This document shows, one piece after another, positions 33,515 to 42,076 of a stretch of DNA of 63,859 nt. The DNA is taken from the NCBI RefSeq assembly GCF_002440635.1, contig NZ_DJUW01000012.1, positions 1 through 63,859 of the forward strand. The letters run 5' to 3'. The notes below the pieces were generated by a model. It searched no databases. It had not been told where the DNA came from and was given only the letters and a program-made list of their open reading frames with translations. Made by a program: the position numbers and the translations under genes. Numbering within the stretch: the stretch's first letter is position 1; each line of letters starts with the position of its first letter. This stretch comes from Novosphingobium sp. UBA6272. Lineage in GTDB: Bacteria > Pseudomonadota > Alphaproteobacteria > Sphingomonadales > Sphingomonadaceae.

Positions 33515-35803
33515 GTGCAACTCCCGTCCGAATCCCCCACCGACCCGCTGCTTGACGGCCTGAACCCGCCGCAGCGCGAAGCCGTGCTTGCCACCGAAGG
33601 TCCGGTGCTGATGCTGGCCGGTGCGGGGACCGGCAAAACCGCCGCGCTGACCGCACGGCTCGCCCATATCGTTCGCAGCCGGCTCGCCTGGCCGAGCGAG
33701 ATCCTGTGCGTCACCTTCACCAATCGCGCCGCGCGCGAGATGAAGGAGCGGGTCGGACACTTGGTCGGCCCGGCGGTCGAAGGGATGCCGTGGCTCGGCA
33801 CGTTCCACTCGATGGCAGCCAAGATGCTGCGCCGCCATGCCGAACTGGCCGGACTGCAATCGAACTATACGATCATCGACACCGACGATCAGCTGCGCGT
33901 GCTCAAGCAGTTGATCCAGGCCGAAGGGCTCGATGAAAAGCGCTGGCCGGCGCGCCAGCTCGCCGGATGCATCGATCGCTGGAAGAACAAGGGCCTTTCC
34001 CCGCAAGACCTCTCCGCCGCCGATAGCGAAGCCTATGCCAATGGCCAGGGACAGAAGTTCTACCGGCTCTATCAGGACCGTCTGAAAGCGCTCAACGTCT
34101 GCGATTTCGGCGATCTGCTGCTGCACATGCTCAAGATCCTGCAGACCAACCGCGAGATTCTGGAGCAGTATCAGCAGCGCTTCAAATATATCATGGTGGA
34201 CGAATATCAGGACACCAACCAGGTGCAGTACCTGTGGCTGCGGCTGCTTGCCCAGGCGCGCAAGAACATCTGCGTGGTGGGCGATGACGACCAGTCGATC
34301 TATTCATGGCGCGGCGCAGAAGTGGCCAATATCCTGCGGTTTGAACAGGATTTTCCCGGCGCCAAGGTGATCAAGCTGGAGCAGAACTATCGCTCCACCC
34401 CGGACATTCTGGCCGCCGCTTCGGGCCTGATCGATGCCAACAGCCAGCGGCTCGGCAAGACACTGTGGACCGAGCGGAACGGCGGCGACAAGGTCCGCGT
34501 GGTCGGGGTGTGGGACGGGCCGGAGGAAGCCCGCCGGGTCGGCGAAGAGGCCGAAAGGCTGGAGCGCGAGGGAGCTTCGCTGGCCACGCTGGCAATTTTG
34601 GTCCGCGCCCAGTTCCAGACCCGCGAGTTCGAAGACCGCTTCATCGCGATCGGCTTGCCCTACAAGATCGTCGGCGGTTTCCGGTTCTATGAGCGCGCAG
34701 AAATCCGCGATGCGCTCGCCTATCTGCGGCTGATTGCCCAGCCAAGCGACGATCTCGCCTTCGAGCGGATCTATAATGCCCCCAAGCGGGGCCTTGGCGA
34801 CAAGACGTTGGAAAAGCTCCACCGCCACGCCCGGGCGCGGGCGATTCCGCTCAGCCTCGCGGCGGTAGAGATCTGCGATACCGACGAACTGCCGGCCCGC
34901 GCGCGCAATACGCTGCTCGCCTTCATGCGCGATGTTGCAAGGTGGCGTGACGCGGCCAAGGTGCTGTCGCCGGCGGAACTTGCCCGTACCGTGCTTGACG
35001 AGAGCGGCTACACCGCCGCGCTCCAGGCCGAAAAGAGCGCCGAAAGCGCGGGCCGGCTGGAAAACCTGACCGAACTGGCGCGGGCGATGGAGGAATACGA
35101 GACGCTCGGCGATTTCCTCGAACATGTCAGCCTGGTGATGGACAACGACGCCAACGATGCGGCCGAAAAGCTCACGATCATGACGATCCACGCCGCCAAA
35201 GGGCTGGAGTTCGATCACCTGTTCCTGGTCGGGTGGGAGGAAGGCGTGTTCCCCAGCCAGCGCGCGATGGACGAAGGCGGGCTCGCCAGTCTGGAGGAGG
35301 AACGGCGCCTCGCCTATGTCGCGATTACCCGCGCACGGCGGCGCTGCACGATCCTTCATGCCGCCAACCGGCGGATTTACGGCCAATGGACCAGTTCGAT
35401 CCCCAGCCGGTTCATCACCGAATTGCCCGAAGCGCACATCGAGCAGGAATCGACGCTATCGGGCGGCGCCTCGCTGTGGCGGGCGCAATGGTCTGAACAT
35501 GGCGATCCCTTCGCTCATGTCGCCGCCGCCCAGCCCGCGCGCACCATGACCCGCGGACCCGGCTGGCAGCGTGCCGCCGCGCAAAGCTATGACCCCACCC
35601 CGCGCCGCCTGCCCGAAGCCACCCGCAGCGCCGCCAGCTTCGCCGCCAAGCCGCGCAGCGACGTGAGCCTGGGTGCACGGGTGTTCCACGAAAAGTTCGG
35701 CTACGGCACCGTCACCGCGCAGGAAGGCAACAAGCTCGAGATTGAGTTCGAAACCGCCGGGCCGAAGCGGGTGATCGACAGCTTTGTGAAGCTGGCGGAG
35801 TAA
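33515..35803 (+). CDS. uvrD: UvrD/PcrA-type superfamily 1 DNA helicase
   Basis: A 762-residue 3'-5' SF1A helicase acting in repair and replication-fork clearance. It begins LDGLNPPQREAVLATEGPVL. Walker A AGAGTGKT is at about residues 35-42 and Walker B VDEYQDTN near residue 228. GDDDQSIYSWRGA (motif III), LEQNYRS (IV), TIHAAKGLEFDHLFLVGWEEGVFP (V) and the motif VI VAITRARRR are all present. The C-terminal Tudor-like segment VSLGARVFHEKFGYGTV fits PcrA. The start is GTG 33515. Its TAA abuts the left repeat of the DUF559 cassette. Confidence 0.92.
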   Translation: MQLPSESPTDPLLDGLNPPQREAVLATEGPVLMLAGAGTGKTAALTARLAHIVRSRLAWPSEILCVTFTNRAAREMKERVGHLVGPAVEGMPWLGTFHSMAAKMLRRHAELAGLQSNYTIIDTDDQLRVLKQLIQAEGLDEKRWPARQLAGCIDRWKNKGLSPQDLSAADSEAYANGQGQKFYRLYQDRLKALNVCDFGDLLLHMLKILQTNREILEQYQQRFKYIMVDEYQDTNQVQYLWLRLLAQARKNICVVGDDDQSIYSWRGAEVANILRFEQDFPGAKVIKLEQNYRSTPDILAAASGLIDANSQRLGKTLWTERNGGDKVRVVGVWDGPEEARRVGEEAERLEREGASLATLAILVRAQFQTREFEDRFIAIGLPYKIVGGFRFYERAEIRDALAYLRLIAQPSDDLAFERIYNAPKRGLGDKTLEKLHRHARARAIPLSLAAVEICDTDELPARARNTLLAFMRDVARWRDAAKVLSPAELARTVLDESGYTAALQAEKSAESAGRLENLTELARAMEEYETLGDFLEHVSLVMDNDANDAAEKLTIMTIHAAKGLEFDHLFLVGWEEGVFPSQRAMDEGGLASLEEERRLAYVAITRARRRCTILHAANRRIYGQWTSSIPSRFITELPEAHIEQESTLSGGASLWRAQWSEHGDPFAHVAAAQPARTMTRGPGWQRAAAQSYDPTPRRLPEATRSAASFAAKPRSDVSLGARVFHEKFGYGTVTAQEGNKLEIEFETAGPKRVIDSFVKLAE

Positions 35804-35868
35804 TCCTCCCCGGAACGGGGAGGGGGACCATGCGAAGCATGGTGGAGGGGTACAGGCGGGTGTTCGCA
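35804..35868. repeat. left inverted repeat of the DUF559 cassette
   Basis: About 65 bases containing two hairpins: CCTCCCCG-GAACG-GGGAGG-like and ACCATGC-GAA-GCATGGT. It begins directly after the uvrD stop codon. The reverse complement of 36288-36351 matches it almost base for base, differing mainly in the second hairpin, where paired changes keep the stem. This compensatory pattern argues that structure is under selection. Confidence 0.88.
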
Positions 35869-35897
35869 TCTTCTCCGGCCAAAGGGGACATAGACCG

Positions 35898-36263
35898 ATG
35901 GTATCAGGGCCTCGTGACACATTGATCAAAGCGCGCAAGCTTCGGCGCGATATGAGCCTACCCGAAGTGCTGTTGTGGCAGGAATTACGGAAACGTCCGG
36001 CCGAACTGAAATTCAGACGTCAGCACCCGGCGGGCATTTACATCCTCGATTTCTATTGTGCTGCCGCGCGCCTGGCGATTGAGGTTGATGGCTGGGGCCA
36101 CGACAGTGCGGACGTGCGCAAGAAGGACGCGGCGCGATCTAAGTATTTGCGGTCGCAGCAGGTTGCGACTTTGCGCGTGCCTGCAAAGGCAGTGCTTGAA
36201 AATCTGGAAGGCGCGTTGGCGCGGATTGTCGAGGTCTGTACCGGGCGGCTAGCCAAGGACTAA
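35898..36263 (+). CDS. DUF559 endonuclease-like protein in a repeat-flanked cassette
   Basis: A 121-residue single-domain protein of the DUF559 family, related to very-short-patch (Vsr)/PD-(D/E)XK nucleases. The core runs LPEVLLWQELRKR (residues 21-33), FRRQHPAGIYILDFYC (39-54, candidate catalytic D51), then IEVDGWGHD (61-69, E62 and D64) and a C-terminal VATLRVPAKAVLENLEG. It lies alone between two convergent helicase genes and is enclosed by about 65-bp inverted repeats. DNA cleavage is inferred from the fold; no partner methylase is present. Confidence 0.85.
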   Translation: MVSGPRDTLIKARKLRRDMSLPEVLLWQELRKRPAELKFRRQHPAGIYILDFYCAAARLAIEVDGWGHDSADVRKKDAARSKYLRSQQVATLRVPAKAVLENLEGALARIVEVCTGRLAKD

Positions 36264-36287
36264 GATGCCGCGTTGGCCAGCGAAGCC

Positions 36288-36351
36288 GTGAACACTTGCC
36301 TGTACCCCTCCACCACCTTCGGTGGTCCCCCTCCCCGTTGCGGGGAGGATC
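36288..36351. repeat. right inverted repeat of the DUF559 cassette
   Basis: Reverse-complement copy of the left repeat: the ACCACC-TTC-GGTGGT hairpin replaces ACCATGC/GCATGGT, and the CCTCCCCG/CGGGGAGG hairpin and the GTACAGGC(R)(R)GTGTTC outer sequence are retained. Its outer end runs into the stop codon (36350-36352) of the minus-strand RNA helicase. It may act as that gene's transcription end, although no T-run follows. Confidence 0.88.
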
Positions 36352-37750
36352 AGAGCGCCGAAACGCCCAGGAAGCTGGGGACCGGGCCGTTCCACACGCC
36401 GTCATCGCCGTCATCGGCCGCTTGCCGCTTGGGTTCGGCCTTGGGCGGTTTGGTGCCGTCGCGCTTGGGCCGTTCAGCGCGCGGGGCGCGCTCAGCCCGG
36501 GGCTCACGTTCCTCGCGAGGCGGACGCGGTTCGCGTTCTTCGCGGGCGGCGCGCGGGGCGCGGGCAGCGCGGGGTTCGCGCTCTTCGCGAGGCTGGCGGG
36601 CGGGCTTGTCGGCAGTATCGGCCTTGGTGCCCTGCCGCACTTCGAACACGGTCAGCTTGCCGCCGGTCAGCTTCTCGACATTCTCGATCGCTTCGGCGTC
36701 TTCGGGTGCGATCAGGGTAAAGGCGCGGCCGGTGGCTCCGGCGCGGCCGGTCCGGCCGACGCGGTGAACGTAGTCGTCCGGGTGCCACGGCGTGTCGAAG
36801 TTGAACACGTGGCTGACGCCTTTGACGTCGAGCCCGCGCGCGGCCACGTCAGAGCAGCACAGGATGTTGATGGTGCCATCCTTGAACCGGTCGAGTTCGG
36901 CAATCCGGGCCGACTGGTCCATGTCGCCATGGATTTCGCCCGCCGAAAAGCCACTCTTCTTGAGGCTGGTCGCGAGATCGCGCACGGTCGTCTTGCGGTT
37001 GCAGAAGATCATCGCGGTCTTGACGTCGTCGGTCCGCAGCAGTTCGCGCAGCACCTCCTTCTTGGCCCGCGACGAGGCGACCGGGACCTTGAACTGGACG
37101 ATCTGGGTGTTGGTCGACGCCGGACGGGCAACTTCGATGTATTTCGGATTGGTCAGGAACTTGTCAGCCAGCTTCTTGATTGGCGGCGGCATGGTCGCGC
37201 TGAACAGCAGCGTCTGGCGCTGGGCCGGAAGCTTGGAACAGATCGTCTCGATATCGGGAATGAAGCCCATGTCGAGCATCCGGTCGGCCTCGTCGATCAC
37301 CAGCAGGTCGCAGCCGGTGAGCAGGATCTTGCCGCGTTCGAACAGGTCCATCAGCCGGCCCGGAGTGGCGATCAGCACGTCGACCCCGTCTTTCAGCGCC
37401 TTGACCTGATCACCCATCTGTACGCCGCCGATCAGCAGCGCCATCTTGAGATCGTGGTTGACGCCATAGAGCGCGAACTCGTCCGCGACCTGGGCAGCCA
37501 GCTCGCGGGTCGGTTCCAGAATCAGGCTGCGCGGCATCAGCGCGCGGCGGCGGCCGTGGGCCAGAATGTCGATCATCGGCAGCACGAAGCTGGCGGTCTT
37601 GCCAGTCCCGGTCTGGGCGACGCCGATGATGTCCTTCATCATCAGCACGCTGGGGATAGCCTGGGCCTGGATCGCGGTGGGCGTGTCATAGCCTTTGGCG
37701 GTGACCGCTGCGAGCAATTCGTCGGATAGGCCGATGTCGGCAAATTTCAT
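36350..37750 (-). CDS. rhlE: DEAD-box ATP-dependent RNA helicase (RhlE-like)
   Basis: A 466-residue RNA helicase. The Q motif region FADIGLSDELLAAVTAKGYDTPTAIQ is at the N-terminus, AQTGTGKT (motif I) near residue 50, PTRELAAQ, VIDEADRMLDMGF (motif II) and SAT (III) follow. ARGLDVKGVSHVFNFD and HRVGRTGRAG (VI) complete the core. After about residue 385 there is a low-complexity tail rich in REEREPR and RAPRA units. The ATG at 37750 is preferred to an upstream TTG. The stop is embedded in the right DUF559 repeat. Confidence 0.9.
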   Translation of the reverse strand: MKFADIGLSDELLAAVTAKGYDTPTAIQAQAIPSVLMMKDIIGVAQTGTGKTASFVLPMIDILAHGRRRALMPRSLILEPTRELAAQVADEFALYGVNHDLKMALLIGGVQMGDQVKALKDGVDVLIATPGRLMDLFERGKILLTGCDLLVIDEADRMLDMGFIPDIETICSKLPAQRQTLLFSATMPPPIKKLADKFLTNPKYIEVARPASTNTQIVQFKVPVASSRAKKEVLRELLRTDDVKTAMIFCNRKTTVRDLATSLKKSGFSAGEIHGDMDQSARIAELDRFKDGTINILCCSDVAARGLDVKGVSHVFNFDTPWHPDDYVHRVGRTGRAGATGRAFTLIAPEDAEAIENVEKLTGGKLTVFEVRQGTKADTADKPARQPREEREPRAARAPRAAREEREPRPPREEREPRAERAPRAERPKRDGTKPPKAEPKRQAADDGDDGVWNGPVPSFLGVSAL

Positions 37751-37894
37751 GGGCAAGGTCAACTGTTAGAAGGAAAGGGCGCGCCGGACCGAATGAAGCA
37801 GGCTTCACCCGGCGTTCGGCCACGCCGGCGCCCTAGGGCCAATGGACCGCAAAAGTCAAGGAAATGCGCGGCGGACAATCCACCGCCGGGCGGG

Positions 37895-38398
37895 TCAGTC
37901 CAGTTGCACCAGCTGGCGGAAGCCGGAGACCTGGCAGCCCATCCCGCTGCGCGATTGCAGGCGGTCGCGCCCGACGCAGATCTGCGCGTCGGAATTGCGG
38001 GCGACGATAAAGCCCGAATAGAATTCGCGGCCCTGGCAGCCCTTCTCCAGCTTGGCGGTAACCATCCGCCGATCCCGCAGGATCAGCAGCAGCCGCGAGT
38101 TGTCGATCGGCTGCACCCCGGCGATCGAATCGATCCCCAGGCAATTGCCCCACTTGCGCTCGGCAAAGCGCGGGCCGAGGCCACTATCCATCTCGTTGTC
38201 GAACATCGCCGCGTCCATCGGCATCGGTGCGGGGCGCGGACTGACCCGGATCGTCACGCGCTGCTGGATAGATACTTGCTCTGCCGCCATCGGCTGGAAC
38301 GGCTGGGTTTCAACCGAGCGGTCGCGCGGTGCTTCGACCACGCCCAGCGCAGGCAGAAGCAGCACCAGCGGTGCAAGAAGTTGCGCGATCGGTTGCAT
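37895..38398 (-). CDS. secreted hypothetical protein
   Basis: A 167-residue exported protein with a signal peptide (about residues 1-23, LLAPLVLLLPALGVVEA). The mature region has RVTIRVSPRPAPMP near residue 50 and a Cys-containing C-terminal half (WGNCLGIDSIAGVQP, LEKGCQGREFYSGFIV, AQICVGRDRLQSRSGMGCQV). The four cysteines suggest two disulfides. I recognise no named family, though similar proteins are common in sphingomonads. It is divergent from the FAD oxidase gene across 91 bases. Confidence 0.65.
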   Translation of the reverse strand: MQPIAQLLAPLVLLLPALGVVEAPRDRSVETQPFQPMAAEQVSIQQRVTIRVSPRPAPMPMDAAMFDNEMDSGLGPRFAERKWGNCLGIDSIAGVQPIDNSRLLLILRDRRMVTAKLEKGCQGREFYSGFIVARNSDAQICVGRDRLQSRSGMGCQVSGFRQLVQLD

Positions 38399-38489
38399 TG
38401 CCCCTGCTGAATAGCGCCCAAGATTGAACCACCGCTTAACCCCAAGCCGGGGGGACTCGCAAGGTGCCCATGCGCTGTGCCATAGGCGC

Positions 38490-39926
38490 ATGGCAATGGA
38501 TTTCGCCGATGATCCCTTTCTGGCCGAGGTCGCCGCGCTGCTTGGCCCGCGCGGGCTGACCCGCGATCCTGATCTGATGGCACCCTGGCTGACCGATTGG
38601 CGCGGGCGTTATACCGGCGCGGCGCGGGCCATGGCTTCCCCTGGCAGCACCGCGGAGCTGGCCGCTCTGGCCAAACTCTGTGCGCGCCTTGGCGTACCGA
38701 TCGTGCCGCAAGGCGGGAACAGCGGGATGTCGGGCGGTGCCACCCCTGATGCAGGCGGCGGCGCGCTGCTGGTTTCGCTGCGGCGGATGAACGCGATCCG
38801 CGCAGTCGATCCGCAGGCCGGCACCGCGCTGTGCGAAGCCGGTGTGGTCCTGCAGAGCCTGCACGATGCAGCAGAGGCGCAGGGCCTGCGCTTCCCCCTG
38901 ACCCTCGGCGGCAAGGGATCGGCCACCATCGGCGGGCTGATCGCAACCAATGCCGGCGGCACTCAGGTTCTGCGTCACGGATCGATGCGCGCGCAGGTGC
39001 TGGGGATCGAGGCGGTGCTGGCCGATGGCTCGGTCTATTCGGCGCTGACCCCGCTGAAGAAAGACAACCGCGGGTTCGATCTGAAGCAGCTGTTCATCGG
39101 CAGCGAGGGAACGCTGGGGATCGTCACCGCGGCGACGCTGCGACTGGTCCCGGCCATCCCTGCCCGCAGCGTGATTTGGGCCGGGCTGGGTTCGGCTCAG
39201 CAGGCGCGGCAATTGCTGGTCCATTTCGAAGCGGCAGCGGGCCAGGCGCTTGAGGGGTTCGAGGTCTTGCCGCAGTCATGCCTGGATGCAGTGCTGGCCT
39301 ATCTGCCCGATGCCCGCGCGCCGCTGGGCGGGCGGCACGAATGGCACGCACTGATCGAGCTGGTCGGCAGCGATGCGGCAAGCCTGAGCGAGGCGGCAAT
39401 GGCCAGCGCGCTTGATGCCGGCTTGCTCGACGATGCGGTGGTGGCCAGCTCGGAAAGCCAGGCCGAAGCCCTGTGGACCCTGCGCGAATCGATCTCTCCG
39501 GCCGAGCGCGCCAAGGGCCCGGCGGTGCAGCACGATATCGCGGTACCGGTCGCCCGCATGGCCGATTTTCTGGATCAGGCCGTGCCGGCGATCGAGAGCC
39601 GCTGGCCTGGCACCCGGGCTTTTGGCTTCGGTCATCTTGGCGATGGCAATGTCCATTTCCACGTTCAGGCTCCGGCCGGCGCCGACCGCGACGCCTGGGA
39701 AGCGGGCGACGGCAAGGCGATCAGCCGCGCCGTCCATGATCTGGTTGCCGCCTGGCAGGGCACGATTTCCGCCGAACACGGGATCGGCCAGCTCAAGGTT
39801 GATGAGCTGGAACGGCTCGGCGATCCGGTCGCGCTCAACCTGCTGCGCCGTGTCAAAGCCGCACTTGATCCCGATGGCCTGCTGAACCCCGGCAAGCTGC
39901 TTGCGCCAAAGCCATCTACCGCTTAA
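38490..39926 (+). CDS. FAD-linked oxidase, D-2-hydroxyacid dehydrogenase type
   Basis: A 478-residue flavoprotein of the GlcD/D2HGDH/DLD group. The FAD-binding PCMH domain has VPIVPQGGNSGMSGGATP (about residues 69-86) and TLGGKGSATIGGLIATNAGGTQVLRHGSM. The C-terminal FAD-oxidase domain has FGHLGDGNVHFHV and SAEHGIGQLK, whose histidines bind a metal in D-2-hydroxyglutarate and D-lactate dehydrogenases. D-2-hydroxyglutarate dehydrogenase is the best guess because no glcE/F partners follow. ATG 38496 is an equally possible start. Confidence 0.85.
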   Translation: MAMDFADDPFLAEVAALLGPRGLTRDPDLMAPWLTDWRGRYTGAARAMASPGSTAELAALAKLCARLGVPIVPQGGNSGMSGGATPDAGGGALLVSLRRMNAIRAVDPQAGTALCEAGVVLQSLHDAAEAQGLRFPLTLGGKGSATIGGLIATNAGGTQVLRHGSMRAQVLGIEAVLADGSVYSALTPLKKDNRGFDLKQLFIGSEGTLGIVTAATLRLVPAIPARSVIWAGLGSAQQARQLLVHFEAAAGQALEGFEVLPQSCLDAVLAYLPDARAPLGGRHEWHALIELVGSDAASLSEAAMASALDAGLLDDAVVASSESQAEALWTLRESISPAERAKGPAVQHDIAVPVARMADFLDQAVPAIESRWPGTRAFGFGHLGDGNVHFHVQAPAGADRDAWEAGDGKAISRAVHDLVAAWQGTISAEHGIGQLKVDELERLGDPVALNLLRRVKAALDPDGLLNPGKLLAPKPSTA

Positions 39927-39996
39927 AGGCGCGCTTTCGTGCCGGACTTGGGGTCTCCCGGGCCGGGTGCAAGCACTATCTTCTGGAGAGACTATC

Positions 39997-40767
39997 ATGG
40001 CCAGCGCGCCGCAAGCCGCCCTTCCGCTGTTCTACAAGGACCTGATGCCGCTCAACAGCCGCGACCATGCGAACTGGCGCAGCCGCAGCACCGAAAACGC
40101 CACCTGGATGGTCGGCCAGCATGCAATCCCGCTGACTGCGGAAGAATTTGTGCACGCCTCGCGCAACTATCCGATCGTCTTTTCGAATGCCGAAAGCCCG
40201 GTTCCGCTGGCGCTGATGGGCCTCAACGAAGGGGTCAACACCTTCTTCGACGAAGAAGGCAAGCTGACCACCCCGGCCTATCTCCCGGCCTATGCCCGCC
40301 GCTATCCGTTCATGCTGGCCAAGCTGACCCCGGATACCGAAGAGCTTTCGCTGTGCTTCGACCCGACGACCGATCTGATCGGCGAATTTGCCGATGGCAA
40401 CGCGCTGTTCGACGGTGACCAACCGAGCGAAGCTTGCAAGGCGACCCTCGATTTCTGCCGCAACTTCGAAGAAGCCGGCTTCCGCACCCAGGCTTTCGTC
40501 GAAGAGCTGACCAAGCATGGCCTGCTGATGGACGGCGAAGTTTCGATCCAGCAGCAGGGCAACGAACAGCCCTTCATCTATCGCGGATTCAAGATGGTTG
40601 ATCAGGAAAAGCTGCGCGATCTGCGTGGCGATGTGCTGCGGACGATGAACCAGAACGGCATGCTTGGCCTGATCTTCGCCCACTTGTTCAGCCTTGAACT
40701 GATGAGCGAAGTATTTGGCCGCCAAGTTCAGCAGGGCAAGGGCCCGGTTCCGGTTCCCGCCACCTGA
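39997..40767 (+). CDS. SapC family protein
   Basis: A 256-residue SapC-like protein. Landmarks are FYKDLMPLNSRDHANWR near the N-terminus, FVHASRNYPIVFSNAESPVPLALMGL and AYLPAYARRYPFML. The founding member is an S-layer/antimicrobial-resistance-linked protein of Campylobacter, but the function in alphaproteobacteria is not established. It is unrelated to the SapC ABC permease of enterics. It stands alone, followed by a 213-base gap with the sRNA candidate. Confidence 0.8.
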   Translation: MASAPQAALPLFYKDLMPLNSRDHANWRSRSTENATWMVGQHAIPLTAEEFVHASRNYPIVFSNAESPVPLALMGLNEGVNTFFDEEGKLTTPAYLPAYARRYPFMLAKLTPDTEELSLCFDPTTDLIGEFADGNALFDGDQPSEACKATLDFCRNFEEAGFRTQAFVEELTKHGLLMDGEVSIQQQGNEQPFIYRGFKMVDQEKLRDLRGDVLRTMNQNGMLGLIFAHLFSLELMSEVFGRQVQQGKGPVPVPAT

Positions 40768-40820
40768 TCACACCCAGTTGCGGTACTAACCCGCGATTGA
40801 GTGGCTTTATTCGTATGCAT

Positions 40821-40851
40821 TTGTCCGCCCCTTGCATCGGGGGGCGGACAA
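40821..40851. other. GC stem-loop after the SapC gene
   Basis: An 11-bp perfect stem TTGTCCGCCCC (40821-40831) / GGGGCGGACAA (40841-40851) with a 9-base loop. It has no following T-run. It may end or protect the sapC mRNA or lie just upstream of the sRNA promoter. Confidence 0.5.
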
Positions 40852-40860
40852 GTCTATCTT

Positions 40861-40971
40861 AACTACTGTCTTGTCGGGCTTCCCTCATGGCTCGGTAAGG
40901 CTAGGTGCGCGCAAGTGCACCTCCTCCCTGAACCTTGGCCACCTCGTGCTGCTTGCACGAGGTGGTTTTTT
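40861..40971 (+). ncRNA. candidate trans-acting small RNA with anti-SD motif
   Basis: A gene-free stretch with the parts of an alphaproteobacterial sRNA. It has a hairpin with a GCAA tetraloop (GGTGCGC / GTGCACC, 40904-40921). A single-stranded CTCCTCCC follows (40921-40928), complementary to Shine-Dalgarno sequences. It ends in a strong terminator. This resembles the suhB/mmgR (alpha-r8) type of sRNA; family assignment is from layout only. The 5' end is uncertain (about 40855-40870, possible -10 box TATCTT at 40855). Confidence 0.5.
40939..40971 (+). terminator. strong rho-independent terminator of the sRNA candidate
   Basis: An 11-bp perfect stem CCACCTCGTGC / GCACGAGGTGG with a 5-base loop, then six T. 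It ends 10 bases before the stop codon of the convergent minus-strand amidohydrolase gene. It is too far from sapC (about 170 bases) to be its simple terminator. Confidence 0.92.
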
Positions 40972-40980
40972 ATTGGGTCG

Positions 40981-41928
40981 CTATTCTGCGGCGTTGGCCC
41001 AGTTTGCGGCCCTGCCCAATTCCGCGACTTCTGCCGAAAGCCGCCGGACCAGACCGCATAGCAGCCGGACCATTTCGGCAAATCCGTCGCCCGGTTCGGC
41101 CAGACGCGAATCGAGATAGCTCGAACGGTCGATTTCCAGCTGTAACGCATGGACGCCCTCACCCGGCGCGGCATGACGTTCCAGCACATAGCCCCCGGCA
41201 TAGGGCCGGTTGTGCGCCGCGTCGCGCCGCATCTCCGCGAAATAGCCAAAGCAGCTGCCAACCAGCGCCCCGTGGCAGGATGTTCCGAACCGGTCGCCCA
41301 ATACGAATTCGGGAGCCGGCGGCCCGCCGCGATAGCCGAGCGGTGGCATCGAATGGAGATCAAGCAGCAGCGCCGCGCCCCAGCGTTCGCGCAGCTCGCC
41401 CAGGGCTGCGCCCAGGCATTCGTGATAAGGCGCGTGGATTGTCGCGATCCGGGCCAAGAGTTCCTCGGTCTCGTGCCGCCGCTTCCACAGCTCGCCCAGC
41501 CCCGGGATCCGGCGCGGGATCAGGCCAAGCCCGCTGCGCGCCCGCATCCCGGGAGTAAAGCTGCCGACAGTATCGGGGCGGCCGCGCGCAAACATGTCCC
41601 AATCGACGTCTCGGGTATCGCGGTTGAGGTCGATCATCGCTCGTGGGGCATGGGCCACCAGCAGCGCAGCCCCGGTCTGACGCGCCACCTCTACCGCCAG
41701 TCGGTCGACATAGCGATCTTCCAGCTTGAGCGCGGCGAACCCCGGATTGCGCATCCGTTCCAGCAGGCTGCCGGGATAGGCCCGCCCGGCGTGCGGCACC
41801 GCGATCAGGAGAGGCAAGGCGGACGGAGCCGGAAAGGTCAGGGAAAAGGCCGCGCTGCCCTCGCTGCCGGGAATCGTGCCGCCTTGGCTAAGGGGCGAAT
41901 CGGTCGGTCGGGCCTGATCGGGGTCCAT
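40981..41928 (-). CDS. N-formylglutamate amidohydrolase
   Basis: A 315-residue FGase-family zinc hydrolase that releases formate from N-formylglutamate in the final step of one histidine-degradation route. LLIAVPHAGRAYP (near residue 41), LKLEDRYVDRLA, APRAMIDLNRDTRDVDWDMF and the LLLDLHSMPPLG metal/active-site stretch are visible. No hut genes are nearby. In many alphaproteobacteria this gene is divergent from or beside cpdR, as here. It could alternatively act on other formyl or acyl amino acids. Confidence 0.82.
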   Translation of the reverse strand: MDPDQARPTDSPLSQGGTIPGSEGSAAFSLTFPAPSALPLLIAVPHAGRAYPGSLLERMRNPGFAALKLEDRYVDRLAVEVARQTGAALLVAHAPRAMIDLNRDTRDVDWDMFARGRPDTVGSFTPGMRARSGLGLIPRRIPGLGELWKRRHETEELLARIATIHAPYHECLGAALGELRERWGAALLLDLHSMPPLGYRGGPPAPEFVLGDRFGTSCHGALVGSCFGYFAEMRRDAAHNRPYAGGYVLERHAAPGEGVHALQLEIDRSSYLDSRLAEPGDGFAEMVRLLCGLVRRLSAEVAELGRAANWANAAE

Positions 41929-42076
41929 CGGCCAAGGCTGGCCTGCTTGGCGCGCTGTGTCAAAGTCGGGCAGTGCGGAAATCGACGGGGATTGTTAACC
42001 GGCTTGGTGTATGAAGATCGGGCCTACGCGATCTGCCGTCGCGGGGAACTGATTCTGGTACAGACAAGGCCAACCG

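Noticed and set aside
36296..37729. 477-codon open frame on the plus strand
   Set aside because: Antisense shadow of the DEAD-box helicase; no domain, start context or composition of its own.
38418..38440. CtrA-like site (TTAA-N7-TTCA on the minus strand)
   Set aside because: The second half-site is imperfect and the flanking genes are not typical CtrA targets.
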